NCBI GenBank assembly: GCA_015063885.1
Contig: SVTH01000003.1
Location: 143,377-207,376, forward strand
Length of the DNA: 64,000 nt
Direction: 5' to 3'
Source: Oscillospiraceae bacterium
Lineage (GTDB): Bacteria; Bacillota; Clostridia; Oscillospirales; CAG-382
The notes below the pieces were generated by a model. That model had not been told where the DNA came from. It saw nothing but the letters and a program-made list of their open reading frames with translations, and made no database searches. A program made the position numbers and the translations under genes. How positions within the stretch are numbered: the first letter of the stretch is position 1; each line of letters opens with the position of its first letter. Positions 16,739 to 27,700 of this stretch are shown here, piece after piece.

Positions 16739-17893
16739 TTATTCGCTCTGCAAGGCAGTGGCGATGGTTTCCGCATCCGGGCCGCCCACCCAACGGGGAG
16801 CGAGCTCTTCGGTCTGCGTATTTTCGGCAAAATAAGTAGTGCGGACGGTGTTATAGGTGGCCTTGTCGCAGGACATCAGCACCCCGTCGATACGGGCGTT
16901 GTACTGACTGTTTCCCCCGCTGACCTTACGGCACAGCACGGGAGAGCAGACGGCTTTTCCACCGGCAGAGGTCAACTCGTCCATGGCGTAAACAACGTCC
17001 CCGTTTTTCAGATTCTGGGTATAGGACACCAGGATAAAGCGGCTGCCGTCCTTCCGTTTCCAAAGGGCCCATTCCTCGTCCACGCCGGTCTTGAAGGAGT
17101 ACAACTCCTCCCCGGTGGCGGCGTTCATCACCCAGATCACAGGCAGACCGTCCTCCCCGTGGGTACGGGCGAGAAGCTCGGCGGTGCCGTCCTGGTCCAC
17201 GTCCTGCAAAGCAAAGGTCCAGCCCGTAAAGCCGCCCTGGGTCTTATGATAGATCAAGGTCGCCAAGGGAGACATGGGGATCTCCTCCACCACCTCCACC
17301 ACGCAGGTGGCTTGGTTCCCCTTGGGGGTGGTAGCGGTGACGGTGGCCACGCCCAGGCTGACGGCGGTGAGACTGCCGTCCTCCTCCACGCGGATCACCT
17401 CTTGGTCGGAGCTTTGCCAGATCAGGGTCCGGTTGGTGGTACCCACGGGAGTGAACTCGTAGGGAACCTCCACCTTGCCTCCCAAAAGGGCCATCATCTC
17501 CGTCTGCTTAAAGACAAACTCCTTCTCCTCGATGGGAGAGATCACGATATCCTCCAGCTTGGGCTCGCTTTCATCACGGTAGATCCCGGAGAAATCCGGC
17601 ACGAAGCTGCTTTCCTCGGAGCTTTCCGGCGCAGAGCTTTCCATAGCGGAGCTGTCCTCGGGATCGCTTTCATCCTCGGAGTCATCCGCGGAGCTGTCCT
17701 CGGAGGGCCAGTCAATGCTGATCTCGCTGACGTAGGAGCTGTCTTCCCCCGAAGAAGTCCCCACGGAGCTTTCCCCCTCGCTTTGGGAAGGGGCCGCAGA
17801 GCTTTCCCCGCTGACGGTGCCCCACTGCTCTTCGCACCCTGCCGCAAACAGCACCAGGCAGATCGCGGCGATCAAAATCAAATACTTTTTCAT
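16739..17893 (-). CDS. Lipoprotein with Ser/Glu linker, bacterial Ig-like (Big2) domain and a C-terminal beta-rich domain
   Basis: 384 residues from the ATG at 17893, with AAGGGG nine bases upstream (an ATG two codons earlier at 17899 is possible). Signal peptide ends in the lipobox FAAGC. A linker rich in SSE/DSS spans about residues 25-110. Residues around 135-220 look like a Big2 domain: VEVPYEFTPVGTTNRTLIWQSSD, VIRVEEDGSLTAVSLGVATVTATT. The rest contains ALQDVDQDGTAELLART, a VCBS/FG-GAP-like calcium-type repeat, and IWVMNAATGEELYSFKTG, which suggests a beta-propeller-like fold. Function unknown; most likely a surface binding protein. First gene of the operon with 14982-16712. Confidence 0.7.
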   Translation of the reverse strand: MKKYLILIAAICLVLFAAGCEEQWGTVSGESSAAPSQSEGESSVGTSSGEDSSYVSEISIDWPSEDSSADDSEDESDPEDSSAMESSAPESSEESSFVPDFSGIYRDESEPKLEDIVISPIEEKEFVFKQTEMMALLGGKVEVPYEFTPVGTTNRTLIWQSSDQEVIRVEEDGSLTAVSLGVATVTATTPKGNQATCVVEVVEEIPMSPLATLIYHKTQGGFTGWTFALQDVDQDGTAELLARTHGEDGLPVIWVMNAATGEELYSFKTGVDEEWALWKRKDGSRFILVSYTQNLKNGDVVYAMDELTSAGGKAVCSPVLCRKVSGGNSQYNARIDGVLMSCDKATYNTVRTTYFAENTQTEELAPRWVGGPDAETIATALQSE

Positions 17894-17958
17894 CCTCATG
17901 TTCCCCTTCGGCGAAGGTCTTCCCTCGGAATATACCGACGCCATTTTAATTACGAATT

Positions 17959-17987
17959 ATCATACCACACTTTTCCCTGTCCGTCAA
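17959..17987 (-). promoter_or_regulatory. Promoter of the 17893-14982 operon
   Basis: Minus strand TTGACG (17982-17987), 17-base spacer, TATGAT (17959-17964). Confidence 0.7.
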
Positions 17988-18080
17988 TGCTGTTTTTTGT
18001 AAATTTTCTGCTGTTCCTCCATGAAAAGATATCGTTTTTCCACAAAGGGCAGGGCTTTTTGCCATTTTCTTAAGTCAGCC

Positions 18081-18108
18081 TTGACTTTTCCCCGGTTCCT
18101 GCTATAAT
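18081..18108 (+). promoter_or_regulatory. Promoter of gene 18145-19548
   Basis: TTGACT (18081-18086), 16-base spacer, TATAAT (18103-18108). Confidence 0.75.
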
Positions 18109-18144
18109 GAACGTAAGAAAGAAAACGGAAAGGAACCACACACT

Positions 18145-19548
18145 ATGAGAAAAGCATTGTTATTGTTTCTCGCCGCTTCCCTGCTGCTTTCCTTGGCAGG
18201 GTGTAACGCCCCTGCGGCGGACACCTCTTCCCCCGCAGTCAGCGAGAGCGTAAGCGCCGAAGGGGAAAGCTCGGCAGAAGAATCGTCCGAGGAAGTTTCT
18301 AAAGAAGAGGAAAGACCTATGATCTCCATCAAAAACGATCCCAATTACGCCAACGTAGCCCTGAACAAGAGCTACACCCACACCGTTCTGCATCCCGGCA
18401 ACGATAACGCCTCCTACCCCGACGAGGGCGGGATCTCCATGACCGACGGCGTGATCGCTCCCGCAGACGCAAAGTATTCCGACCCTTCCTTTATGGGCTT
18501 TAACAAGAACAACAACGATTACACCGCAAAGGGCTATTCCGCCGTCACCGTGGATCTGGGCGGGTTGCATTACCTGGATAAATTCGTGGCCCACGTGGCC
18601 TCCAAGAAGCATCTCAGCGTGGGCATCAACGCTCCCGAGATCGTGTTCATTTACGTTTCCCGCGACGGAGAGACCTGGCATAAGGTGGGCTACACCTCCC
18701 ACGAGGACAGCGAGACGATTGCCTCCATCCCCAGCACGTTGGAGCTGGAGTACGCCGTTTCCGCCCGTTACGTGCAGTACCGTTTCCTGGGGGACGGCAA
18801 CTGGATCTTCGTTTGCGAGGTAGAGGCCTTCGGTATCGAGGGTGAGGAAGAGCTCCCCTTCCCCGGCGAGGAGGAGATCATCTCCTTCCTGTTCGTGGGC
18901 AACAGCTCCACCTATTACTTCAACATCCCCGTGAAGCTGATGCACCTGGCCGCTTCCGCAGGGGTGGAGATCGAGGTGGACAACAGCTGCGTGGGCAGTG
19001 CTTACCTCAGCTATTTTGCAGACCCTGCCAACGAACGCCACGGCATTCCCCTCCGTGAGCACCTGGCATCCAAGAAGTACGATTACGTGGTACTGCAGGA
19101 CAACAGCGGTGCTTCCTACGAGGATTCCAAGCCCGCTATTGACATCCTGCTCCCCCTCATCAAGGAAAACGGCGCGGAGATGCTGCTGTACAAGCGCTAC
19201 TCCTCCAACGACGATCCCGCTCAGCGTTTGGACAGCGCTTACCGTCACGAGGTGAACTACTCCAAGCTGGCAGAGACCTTCGGGGTGGACCGTGTGGCTC
19301 CCGGGGCGGACGCCTTCCTGATCTGCACCGAGAAGTATCCCGAGATCAACCTGTATCACACCGATAACTCCCACCACGGTGCGGGTGAGGGTGCCTACCT
19401 CCTGGCCTGCGTCATGGCCATCGAGTTCCTGGATCTGGATCTGGACAAGTGCACCTACACCGCAGGTCTGGACGAGGCCACCGTTGCCAAGCTGAAGGAG
19501 TGCGCCAAGATCGCCTGCGAGACGGGCTACGATTACCCTCAGAAATAA
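18145..19548 (+). CDS. Lipoprotein with discoidin-like domain and SGNH/GDSL-hydrolase-like domain
   Basis: 467 residues. Lipobox LAGC, short Ser/Glu linker, then a discoidin-like domain (about 65-230) resembling the two lipoproteins at 8.4-10.0 kb (LNKSYTHTVLHPGNDNASYPDEGG, MTDGVIAPADAKYSDPSFMGF, IFIYVSRDGETWHKVG-type strands, ARYVQYRF). From about 245 an SGNH-like fold: FLFVGNSSTYYF gives the block-I Ser, YDYVVLQDNSGA a block-III-like Asn, and HTDNSHHGAGEGAYL the Asp-x-x-His pair of block V. Such enzymes remove acyl or acetyl groups from glycans, so a surface carbohydrate esterase that binds its substrate through the discoidin domain is plausible. AAAGGA lies about 12 bases before the ATG. 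Confidence 0.75.
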   Translation: MRKALLLFLAASLLLSLAGCNAPAADTSSPAVSESVSAEGESSAEESSEEVSKEEERPMISIKNDPNYANVALNKSYTHTVLHPGNDNASYPDEGGISMTDGVIAPADAKYSDPSFMGFNKNNNDYTAKGYSAVTVDLGGLHYLDKFVAHVASKKHLSVGINAPEIVFIYVSRDGETWHKVGYTSHEDSETIASIPSTLELEYAVSARYVQYRFLGDGNWIFVCEVEAFGIEGEEELPFPGEEEIISFLFVGNSSTYYFNIPVKLMHLAASAGVEIEVDNSCVGSAYLSYFADPANERHGIPLREHLASKKYDYVVLQDNSGASYEDSKPAIDILLPLIKENGAEMLLYKRYSSNDDPAQRLDSAYRHEVNYSKLAETFGVDRVAPGADAFLICTEKYPEINLYHTDNSHHGAGEGAYLLACVMAIEFLDLDLDKCTYTAGLDEATVAKLKECAKIACETGYDYPQK

Positions 19549-19561
19549 GATAGAGCGCTTA

Positions 19562-19596
19562 GAAGAAGACGGTTTCGGCCGTCTTCTGTTTTTTTT
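19562..19596 (+). terminator. Terminator of gene 18145-19548
   Basis: GAAGACGG-TTTCGG-CCGTCTTC followed by an eight-base T run. Confidence 0.9.
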
Positions 19597-19617
19597 GAAA
19601 AAAGACTCCGCTTGCTA

Positions 19618-19647
19618 TTGCAATTCGGGCCGGCAATATGGTATAAT
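19618..19647 (+). promoter_or_regulatory. Promoter of the HipA-like gene
   Basis: TTGCAA (19618-19623), 18-base spacer, TATAAT (19642-19647); the start codon follows only 18 bases later. Confidence 0.65.
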
Positions 19648-19665
19648 ATCCTCCGAGGTGAGACT

Positions 19666-20793
19666 ATGAGCATCGGAATCAAACGCGAGGTACTGAAAAA
19701 AGGCTGGGGTTTTTTCGACGTCATGCACAAGGACCGCAGGGTCGCTCGCATTTATGAGGACGGCAGATGCACCGTCAATTTCCCTTCGTTTATGCCGTAC
19801 AATTTGTATCTGGAAAGCTCCGACGATCTGGACAGCAGGATCAACAATCTGAATAATTTTTATTACTGGTGCTCCTCCCGTGTTTTGACCTTGGACAGAA
19901 AGTACGCCAAGGAGATCCTGCGAGCCATCGGTGCCAGCCAGGCCGTTACGGATAAAGACCGGGCGATGATCGCCGTTTCCTACCACGGCTTATCCTTGAC
20001 GGACGTTTTTTGGATCCGCCGCGCAAAGGAGAAGATCTCCTTTGCGGAGTTGAATTTGTACAACCATTCCCTATCGGATGCTTTCGCGGACGTAAGCCTG
20101 CGGGGAAGGGATATCACCCTTCAAAATGCAGAGCTCTTTATGTCCCGGGAAGCGGCGGGAGACGTCGGCACACCGGGCGTTGCTCCCAAGGCATGGATCA
20201 GAAAAAACGGAGAGTTTTACCTTTTGAAGGACGGAGACGAACGGGACGTGAACGCAGAGCTCCTCGCCTCAAAGATCGCGGGATGCTTCCGTGTTGCCTG
20301 CGTTCCCTATGAGGAAGACGTTTTTGACGGGGTTCGGGTATCGAAATGCAAGATCATCACTTCCGTTGAGAAAAGCATCGTCCCCTTCGAATTCATCGAG
20401 GTATACTGCACCAACCGGGATCTTGACAAGCATGCGTACGTCCTGAAAAAGGATCCCTATTCCTACCATATGATGAACGTCATCGATTACCTGGTGGGAA
20501 ACACGGACAGACATTGGGGCAATTGGGGCTTCTTCGTGGATAACGCAACGAACAAGCTGCAAGCGCTTTACCCCCTTATGGACTTCAATAAGTCGTTCCT
20601 GGCGTACGATACCGTATACGGCGCAAAATGCCAAACCACCGAACGGAGGATGACCCAGCAGGAGGCGGCAATAGAAGCGGTCAAAAGCGTCGGCTTGAAT
20701 CAGATCTCCGAAATCCCCCGGGAGTGGTTCCCCGACAAGGCTCTGCGGGAAATGTTCTTTTCCAGGCTGGAGATCTTAAAAAACGCAAACTGA
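19666..20793 (+). CDS. HipA-like protein kinase domain protein
   Basis: 375 residues from the ATG at 19666 (GAGGTGA upstream). The C-terminal two thirds follow the HipA kinase pattern: GVAPKAWIRKNGEFYLLKDGD (ATP-binding strand with Lys), catalytic loop DYLVGNTDRHWGNWGF around residues 274-289 with the likely catalytic Asp near 281, and the metal-binding LYPLMDFNKSF. The first 130 residues are not recognisable. No HipB-like antitoxin gene lies beside it, so it is not an ordinary hipBA module; solitary HipA-like genes occur in Firmicutes with unknown targets. It is followed after 26 bases by a lipoprotein gene on the same strand and they probably share a transcript. Confidence 0.7.
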   Translation: MSIGIKREVLKKGWGFFDVMHKDRRVARIYEDGRCTVNFPSFMPYNLYLESSDDLDSRINNLNNFYYWCSSRVLTLDRKYAKEILRAIGASQAVTDKDRAMIAVSYHGLSLTDVFWIRRAKEKISFAELNLYNHSLSDAFADVSLRGRDITLQNAELFMSREAAGDVGTPGVAPKAWIRKNGEFYLLKDGDERDVNAELLASKIAGCFRVACVPYEEDVFDGVRVSKCKIITSVEKSIVPFEFIEVYCTNRDLDKHAYVLKKDPYSYHMMNVIDYLVGNTDRHWGNWGFFVDNATNKLQALYPLMDFNKSFLAYDTVYGAKCQTTERRMTQQEAAIEAVKSVGLNQISEIPREWFPDKALREMFFSRLEILKNAN

Positions 20794-20819
20794 CGAACAT
20801 ACAAAAGGGAGAAAACGCT

Positions 20820-21677
20820 ATGAAGAAAAAAATCACGCTCCTGATGGCCGTTTTGCTGACGGTTTGCCTGCTTTTGTCCTCCTGCGATACTGTCCCGAAG
20901 GATCTTAAGATCCCGGGAGAATGGCGCGGGGTGGATCACCGGGACGTTTTGATCTTCCGTGAGGACGGCACCTGCGAATACCTGCGCGAGGGTCGGGAAA
21001 ACGAAGTGATGGCCTGGCGGTACGATCAGGAGGAAGGCTGTCTTTACGTGGAGACCCACCGCTTTGAGTTGGATGGGGATTCTATCTACGTGGAATTGTC
21101 CCGTTACGGGCAAACACGCTTCTACCATCCCGACAGCTATGAAGAAGCCCGCCGTGAATACGGGGAGGCGTTACGGGATGAACTAAAGGAAGCAACGCGC
21201 AAGGCGGAAAAAATATCCGCGGGCGACGAATACGTACTACGGTACGACCGCTGGGATGCGGAGATCACCCTCAAGCTTTTGAACGTAACCTGTGGGGATC
21301 AAAACGTAACCTTGGAGTTTGAATGCAGGAACACCGGAAAAGAACGGTTTGACCAATCCATTCTGATCACGCCCAATCTCGTCGCACCGTGTCCGTACAG
21401 CGGGCTTTCTCAAGTGGGCGGCATGGGCTTGTGGCTGGATGAAGAAGGGAACGAGCTGATGGTCCCTGCGGGCGAAACGAAGAAAGGGTTCTACCAAATC
21501 GATCTCGGTAAAATCAACTTTTCCTTCGAGGAAGCAGGAAGCTTTTACGGAGACGTTTTCGGGATCCTTGGCTGGGGCGCAGAGATCGAGGATTCGGTGG
21601 ACGTCCCCGGTCATGGCTCTTTCCCCATTTACGGCGACTATCGGTACTACATCGACCTGGAAGAATTTCTCTCCTAA
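20820..21677 (+). CDS. Lipoprotein of unknown function
   Basis: 285 residues from the ATG at 20820, preceded by AAGGGAG. Signal peptide with lipobox LLSSC. The first part after the Cys reads like a small stress or ligand domain (IPGEWRGVDHRDVLIFREDGTCEYL), then a charged helix (about 110-130), then a beta-rich domain with VTLEFECRNTGKERFDQSI and MVPAGETKKGFYQIDL, similar in pattern to DUF4352/DUF5067-type immunoglobulin-like lipoprotein domains. It directly follows the HipA-like gene. Function unknown. Confidence 0.65.
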   Translation: MKKKITLLMAVLLTVCLLLSSCDTVPKDLKIPGEWRGVDHRDVLIFREDGTCEYLREGRENEVMAWRYDQEEGCLYVETHRFELDGDSIYVELSRYGQTRFYHPDSYEEARREYGEALRDELKEATRKAEKISAGDEYVLRYDRWDAEITLKLLNVTCGDQNVTLEFECRNTGKERFDQSILITPNLVAPCPYSGLSQVGGMGLWLDEEGNELMVPAGETKKGFYQIDLGKINFSFEEAGSFYGDVFGILGWGAEIEDSVDVPGHGSFPIYGDYRYYIDLEEFLS

Positions 21678-21683
21678 AGCGCA

Positions 21684-21718
21684 AAAGAAGACGGCATGAA
21701 AACCGTCTTCTTTTTTTG
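21684..21718 (+). terminator. Terminator between convergent genes
   Basis: AAGAAGACGG-CATGAAAA-CCGTCTTCTT followed by TTTTT; the A-rich left flank lets it work in both directions, also ending the giant gene on the minus strand. Confidence 0.85.
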
Positions 21719-21723
21719 TTTAT

Positions 21724-24700
21724 TTAGCCGATCTGCTGCATCAGCAGAACGCAGTCGTAGATGGTGAGGATCCCGTCGAAGTCGAAGTCGAACACTGTCT
21801 CCGTTTCGGTATTGCCCACCAGGATGGACAGGAGCAGCTGTGCGTCCCCTTCGGTAACGGTTCCGTCCCCGTCCGCGTCGTAGTTGACCGCCTTTTCACG
21901 GCGTTCCGTCTCGCCGCAGGAAGCGCAGGCACGTTCCTCCTTGCCGGGAGCGATATCGTACCACTCCCCGAAGGCGTGACCCGCCGCATCTGCGTAATCG
22001 TCCACGTAATCGTGACCGCAAGCCGTGCAGGTATAGGTGGTGTAGCCCTGTTCGGTACAGGTGGGCGCCGTTACGACGCTTTCGTAGCTGTGCCCCTTTG
22101 CGGGGAGCACTTCCGTCTCGCTATGGCCGCAATTTGCGCAGTCTCTCCGTACCAAGCCCTCTGCCGTGCAGGTTGCTTCCGTGACCGTGTACCGTTCACC
22201 CAAGCTGTGACCCGTAGCGCTGACCCGATCCGCCGTATAGTCGTCGCCGCAACGGCAGGTGTAGGTGGTGTAGCCCTCTTCGGTGCAGGTGGGCGGGGTG
22301 ACCACGCCTTCGTATTGATGGACGTGATCCAATCTGGGAAGGGTTTCCGTTTGGGTCTCGCCGCAGGTGTTGCAGGTGAAGAGCTTGGTTCCCGTGGTGT
22401 CCTCCGTGGGCTGAACGGTCACCACGCCCTCATCCCAATCGTGTCCTTTTTCGGGGATGTAATCGCCGACGTAATAGTCGCCGCAATGGCAGGTGTAGGT
22501 AACGTAGCCCTTTGCCGTACAGGTGGAGTCGGTGACCACGCCTTCGTAGCTGTGTCCGGTGGCGGGGATCCGGTCTGCGACGTTGGAATCACCGCAGCGG
22601 CAGGTATAGACGGTGTATCCCTCTTCGGTGCAGGTGGGCGGGACTACCGTTTCTTCGTACTTGTGGACGTGATCCAACGTGGGAAGGGTTTCCGTTTGGG
22701 TCTCGCCGCAGGCGTTACAGGTGAAGAGCTTCGTTCCCGCGGTGTCCTCCGTGGGCTGAACGGTCACCACGCCCTCATCCCAGGCATGGCCGAGAGCGGG
22801 CGTTTGCTCCGCCGTATAGCTGTCTCCGCAATGGCAGATGTAGGTGGTGTAGCCATCCTCGGTACAGGTGGGCTCCGTTACGGCGCTTTCGTAGCTGTGC
22901 CCGGTGGCGGGACGCACGTGGGTCTCAAAATAGCCGCAGTTCCGGCAGTCCATACGCTCCTCGCCGTCGGTGGTACAGGTGGCTTCCACCACGGTATACC
23001 AATCGGTGAGGGAGTGCCCCGTGGCAAGAATCACGCGCGCCTCGTAATAGTCGCAATCCAGACATTCTATGCGCTCTTCCCCAGCGGAAACGCAGGTGGC
23101 GTTGGTCACGGTACGCCAATCGGTGAGGGAATGTCCCTTGGCGTCTACGTAGTCTTCCATATAGGAGCTGCCGCAATGGCAGGTATACTCGGTGTAACCC
23201 ACGTTGGTACAGGTGGGGGCGATCACAGACGCTTGATAGCTGTGACCGGTGGCAGGGAGTATTTGCTGTTCGGAATAACCGCAGACGCTGCAATCCATAC
23301 GCTCCAAGCCGTCGGAAACGCAGGTGCCTTCAATCACGGTGTAACGATCACCGAAGGCGTGTCCTTTGGCGTCCACGTAGTCCGCCGTATACCGGTCTCC
23401 GCACGCTGTACAGGTATAGGTGGTGTAGCCCCCTGCGGTACAGGTGGGCTCCGTCACCATGCTTTCGTAGCGATGCCCGACGGCGGGAACCGTGTAGGTC
23501 TCGAAGTAGTCACAATACAAGCAGTCGGTGCGTTCTTCCCCCGCCTCGGTGCAGGTGGCACTGACCACGGTGTACAAATTGCCAAGAGAATGTCCCTTGG
23601 CGTCCCCGTCAATTACCGTGTAGGAGCTGCCGCAATGACAGGTATAGACCACGTAGCCCTCTTCGGTACAAGTGGGCTCGGTAACGAACGCTTGATAGCG
23701 ATGCCCGGTGGCGGGAACCAAACGGGTCTCGTAGTAAGAGCAATGCAAGCAGTTGATGCGCTCCTCCCCGTCCTCGGTACAGGTGGCGTAGGTCATGGTG
23801 AACCAGTAATCAAGAGAATGTCCCTTGGCATCCACGTAGCCCGCCGTATACACGTCTCCGCAATGGCAGGTGTAGGTGGTAATGCCCGGTTCGGTACAGG
23901 TGGGTTCGGTGACCACGCTTTCGTAGGTATGCCCGGTAGCGGGGATCGGTTGGGTCTCTGCGTAGCTGCAGCTCGTGCAGTCTCTGCGCTCCAGGCCGTC
24001 TTCGGTACAGGCGGCGTATACCTCGGTGTACCAATGGCTGAAGGTGTGTCCCGTGGGATCTACGTAGCTGTCCACGTAGCTGTCTCCGCAATGACAGGTA
24101 TGGGTGGTGTAGCCCTGTCCCGTACAGGTGGGAGAAGTAACGTTCGACAGGTAGCTGTGGCCGGTGGCGGAAAGCACGTAGGTCTCGAAGTAGCCGCACC
24201 GCGTGCAGTCACTGCGTCCCACGCCGTCGGAAACGCAGGTGGCAGGCGTGACGGTGTACCAATAGCCCAAGGAATGTCCCTTGGCATCCACGTAGCTGTC
24301 CACGTAGAAGTCCCCGCAATGGCAGGTATAGGTGGTATAGCCCTGTTCCGTACAGGTAGGTTCGGTAACGTAGGCTTGATGGCTGTGTCCGGTAGCGGGA
24401 ATGGTTTGGGTCTCAAAGAAGCCGCAGACGTGGCAGTCTCTCTGTTTTTCGCCGTCGGAAACGCAGGTTGCGGACACGGTGGTGTGCCAGTTGAAGAAGG
24501 AGTGTCCTCTGGGATCCGTATAGTCGTCCACGTAACTATCGCCGCATTGAGAACAGGTGTAGGTGGTGTAGCCCTGCTGGGTGCAGGTGGGAGCGGTCAG
24601 CTTACTGCGGTATTTGTGACCCAAGGGCTCTCTGTAATCGTCCGTGTAGGAATCGCCGCAATGGCAGGTATGAGTGGTGTAGCCCTGTTCCGTACAGGTA

Positions 24701-27700
24701 GGAGAAGTGACGGCCGCTTGGTGGCTGTGTCCTGCCGCCTCCACGTAGTCTGCCACATAGCTGTCTCCGCAATGGCAGGTATAGGTGGTATAGCCCTGTT
24801 CCGTACAGGTGGGAGCAGTGACCGCGCCTTCGTAGCTATGCCCGGCGGCGGGGATGGTCAAGTCCTCAAGCTGCTCCTTTTTCTCGTTGAAGTCAAGGCC
24901 GCATTCACAATGATAGTGCCCCAAAATACCCTCGGTCAAGCAATCGGGCTGTACGGCCTCGATCCACTCGGAGAAGGTGTGGGCATAGAGGACGGTGCCG
25001 TTCAAAAGGCCGCATACGGCGCATTTGTGTCCTTCAAACCCGTCTTGCACGCACTTGATATACTCTACGTTGTGCGCCTCCCAAACGTGGCCGTGGAGGC
25101 TGTAGGAAACGTAACGGACGTCCCCGCAGAGCACCTCCTCCACGTAGGGGAAGGCGGAGGGAATATAGTCCGCAAGATCGGTGACGGAGTCTTCCGCCAG
25201 AATCACCTCTGCGTTGGCGATCAGAGAACCGCAGGCGTATTGATCGGTCAGGAGGCCTGCGATTGCGGGAGAGCTCACGTAAACGATCTTCAGCTCTGTG
25301 CAGTTCTCAAAGGCGGTGCTGCCGATCTCGGTAACACCCGCGGGAATGGTGACGCTCCTGAAGCTTCCGTTATAGAAGGTATATTCGTGAATCACGGTAA
25401 CGGTATCGGGAAGGACAAGCTCGGTGATCTCGTTTCCGTCCCGATCCAAAAAGTGAAGGGTGCCGTAATAGTTGGGATAGGAATAGAAATGATGGTCTTC
25501 GCCGAACCTGATGGCAAGCCACGCCTCCACGTCGGCGACGTAAACATCGTCCAGCGCATAACAGCCCGTGAAGGCATAATCGCCAATATGGGTAACGGTG
25601 GAAGGGATGGTAATGCTTGCAAGGCTCTCGCATTCATCGAACGCCCACGGGCCGATAACGGACAGTCGGCTGTCCTCACCAAAGTGAACGGCGGTAAGGT
25701 TCTCACACTTATAGAACGCACGCTCCCCTATTTCGGTGATCCCGGAAGGAAGGGTGATGCTTGTGAGTCCGCTGTCCCGATAGAAGGCGTACTTCCAAAT
25801 GGCAACGGCGGATTCCCCGTTGACGGTTTCCGGAAGGACCAAATCGGGATCGCTTCCCAGGTAAGCCACCACATAGTTGACGCCGTTGTAGGGATAGAAC
25901 AGATATCCGTCCGCCCGGAACAGCTTGCTCTCGCCGGTATGCACCTCCAGAGCGTAGTCGGAAAGATGGTTGTACTTGATGGAAACGGAGCCGTTGTTGA
26001 CCACCTCTGCGAGATGGAAGCAATTATAGAACGCACCGGAGCCGATCTCGGAGCAAACACAGCCCTCCGGGAAGGTGACGCTGACAACGTTGGATTCGTA
26101 GAACAAATAGTCGGGCACTCTCGTGACCTTTGCGCCGAATTCTACCGAAAATCCTTTGGAGCCCGCCTTTGTAAGCGGGGCGTAGCTTCCGCTTTGAGGG
26201 CATTCCGAGTCTGCGCAATTCACAGCGTTGAAGACCACCTTTTGCAGATCGAACAGATCCACAAAGGCATTCGGGTGTAATTTGCTCACGTTTTCGGCTA
26301 TGGTAACGGAAACGACGCGGTTTCTGTTGAACGCATATTGGTAGATCTCATACGCCTGCCCGTTGCAGGAATCGGGAAGGACCACATCGGCATCGCTTCC
26401 CGCATACTTCACCAGGTAATTGACGCCTTCGTAGGGATAGAACAAAAATCCGTCGAGCTCAAACACCTTGCTCTCCCCCGTGTGGATCTCAAGAGCATAC
26501 CTGGCGGTGAAATCCCCCTTCTCAAGGGAGACCGCAGAGTGGTTGATGATCTCTACCAGGCTGGTACAGTTATTAAACGCAAGGGAATCAATATAGGTAA
26601 CGGAGGAAGGAATGGTCACGCTCACCAGACCGGCGCAATCCTCAAAAACACGGTAATAGAGTTCGGTTACCCCGGAAGGGATGACCAGACGGGTAACGTT
26701 ATCACAGCGTGAGAAAGCACCGACCCCGATGGAGGTAAGGCTTGAAGGGAAGGTCACGCTCTTGAAGGTGCCGTTGCAGAACGTATACGGAGGGATCTCG
26801 GTCAATTCCTCGGGAATGACCAGCTCGGTGATCTCCTCGCCCTTTTCATCCAAAATATGCAGGGTGCCGTAGTAATTGGGATGAGCTTTGTCGCCGGAAA
26901 AGGATATGGCAAGCCAGGATTCCAAGTCATCAATATACACGTCCTTCAGGTTGTCGTCGTACATAAACGCCTCACTGCCTATTTCGGTAACGCCGGAAAG
27001 AATGGTAACGCTTTCCAAAGTCTCGCTGTAGGCAAATGCGCTTGTGCCGATCCGTTCAACGGAGGAGGGAATGGTGACGCTCCTGAAAGCGCAGTGATAG
27101 AAGGAAAAAGCGGGAACCTGGGTGATCCCTTCGGGAAGTACCACGTCGTTTATCTCGTTACCGTTTTCGTCCAGAACGTGAAGAACGCCGTATCTGTTGG
27201 GATGGGAAGGGTACGAGCCAAAGGAGATGGAAAGCCACGCCTTCAGATCGGTAACGTAGGTATCCTTCAGGTTGGTGCAGTTCTCGAAGGCATAATCGCC
27301 CACGGAGGTCAACCCGCCGCCCACGCCAAAGGTAACGCTTTCCAGCGCCCGGCAATTGCTGAATGCATAATTGGGAATGGCGGTGATCTCTTTGGGGATC
27401 ACGAGATGGGTGATCTCCTCACCCTTTTCATCCAGGAGATGAAGTACGCCGTTGAAATTGGGGCGCTGTTCATCGCTGTAGAACGGGATGCCCATCCATT
27501 CTTCCAAGCCCATGACGTATACGTCCTCAAAGGCACAACGGTAAAACGCATACTCATCGATATAGGTCAGCTTTGCATTATGATCAAAGGTAATGCTCTT
27601 GAGATTTTTACACTCTCCGAAGGCATTTTTTTCGATTTGGGTAACGCCGGAGGGAAGGGTGATAGCGGTGAGGCTGTTGCAATAAGCGAATGCATACTCG

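Noticed and set aside
22000..24850. Tandem DNA repeats that might suggest a CRISPR array
   Set aside because: Repeat units are in frame and encode Cys-rich protein repeats; spacing and divergence do not fit CRISPR.
21976..26280. 1434-codon plus-strand open frame opposite the LRR/Cys-rich gene
   Set aside because: Caused by GC-rich repetitive codons on the other strand; no start signals and no recognisable domain.
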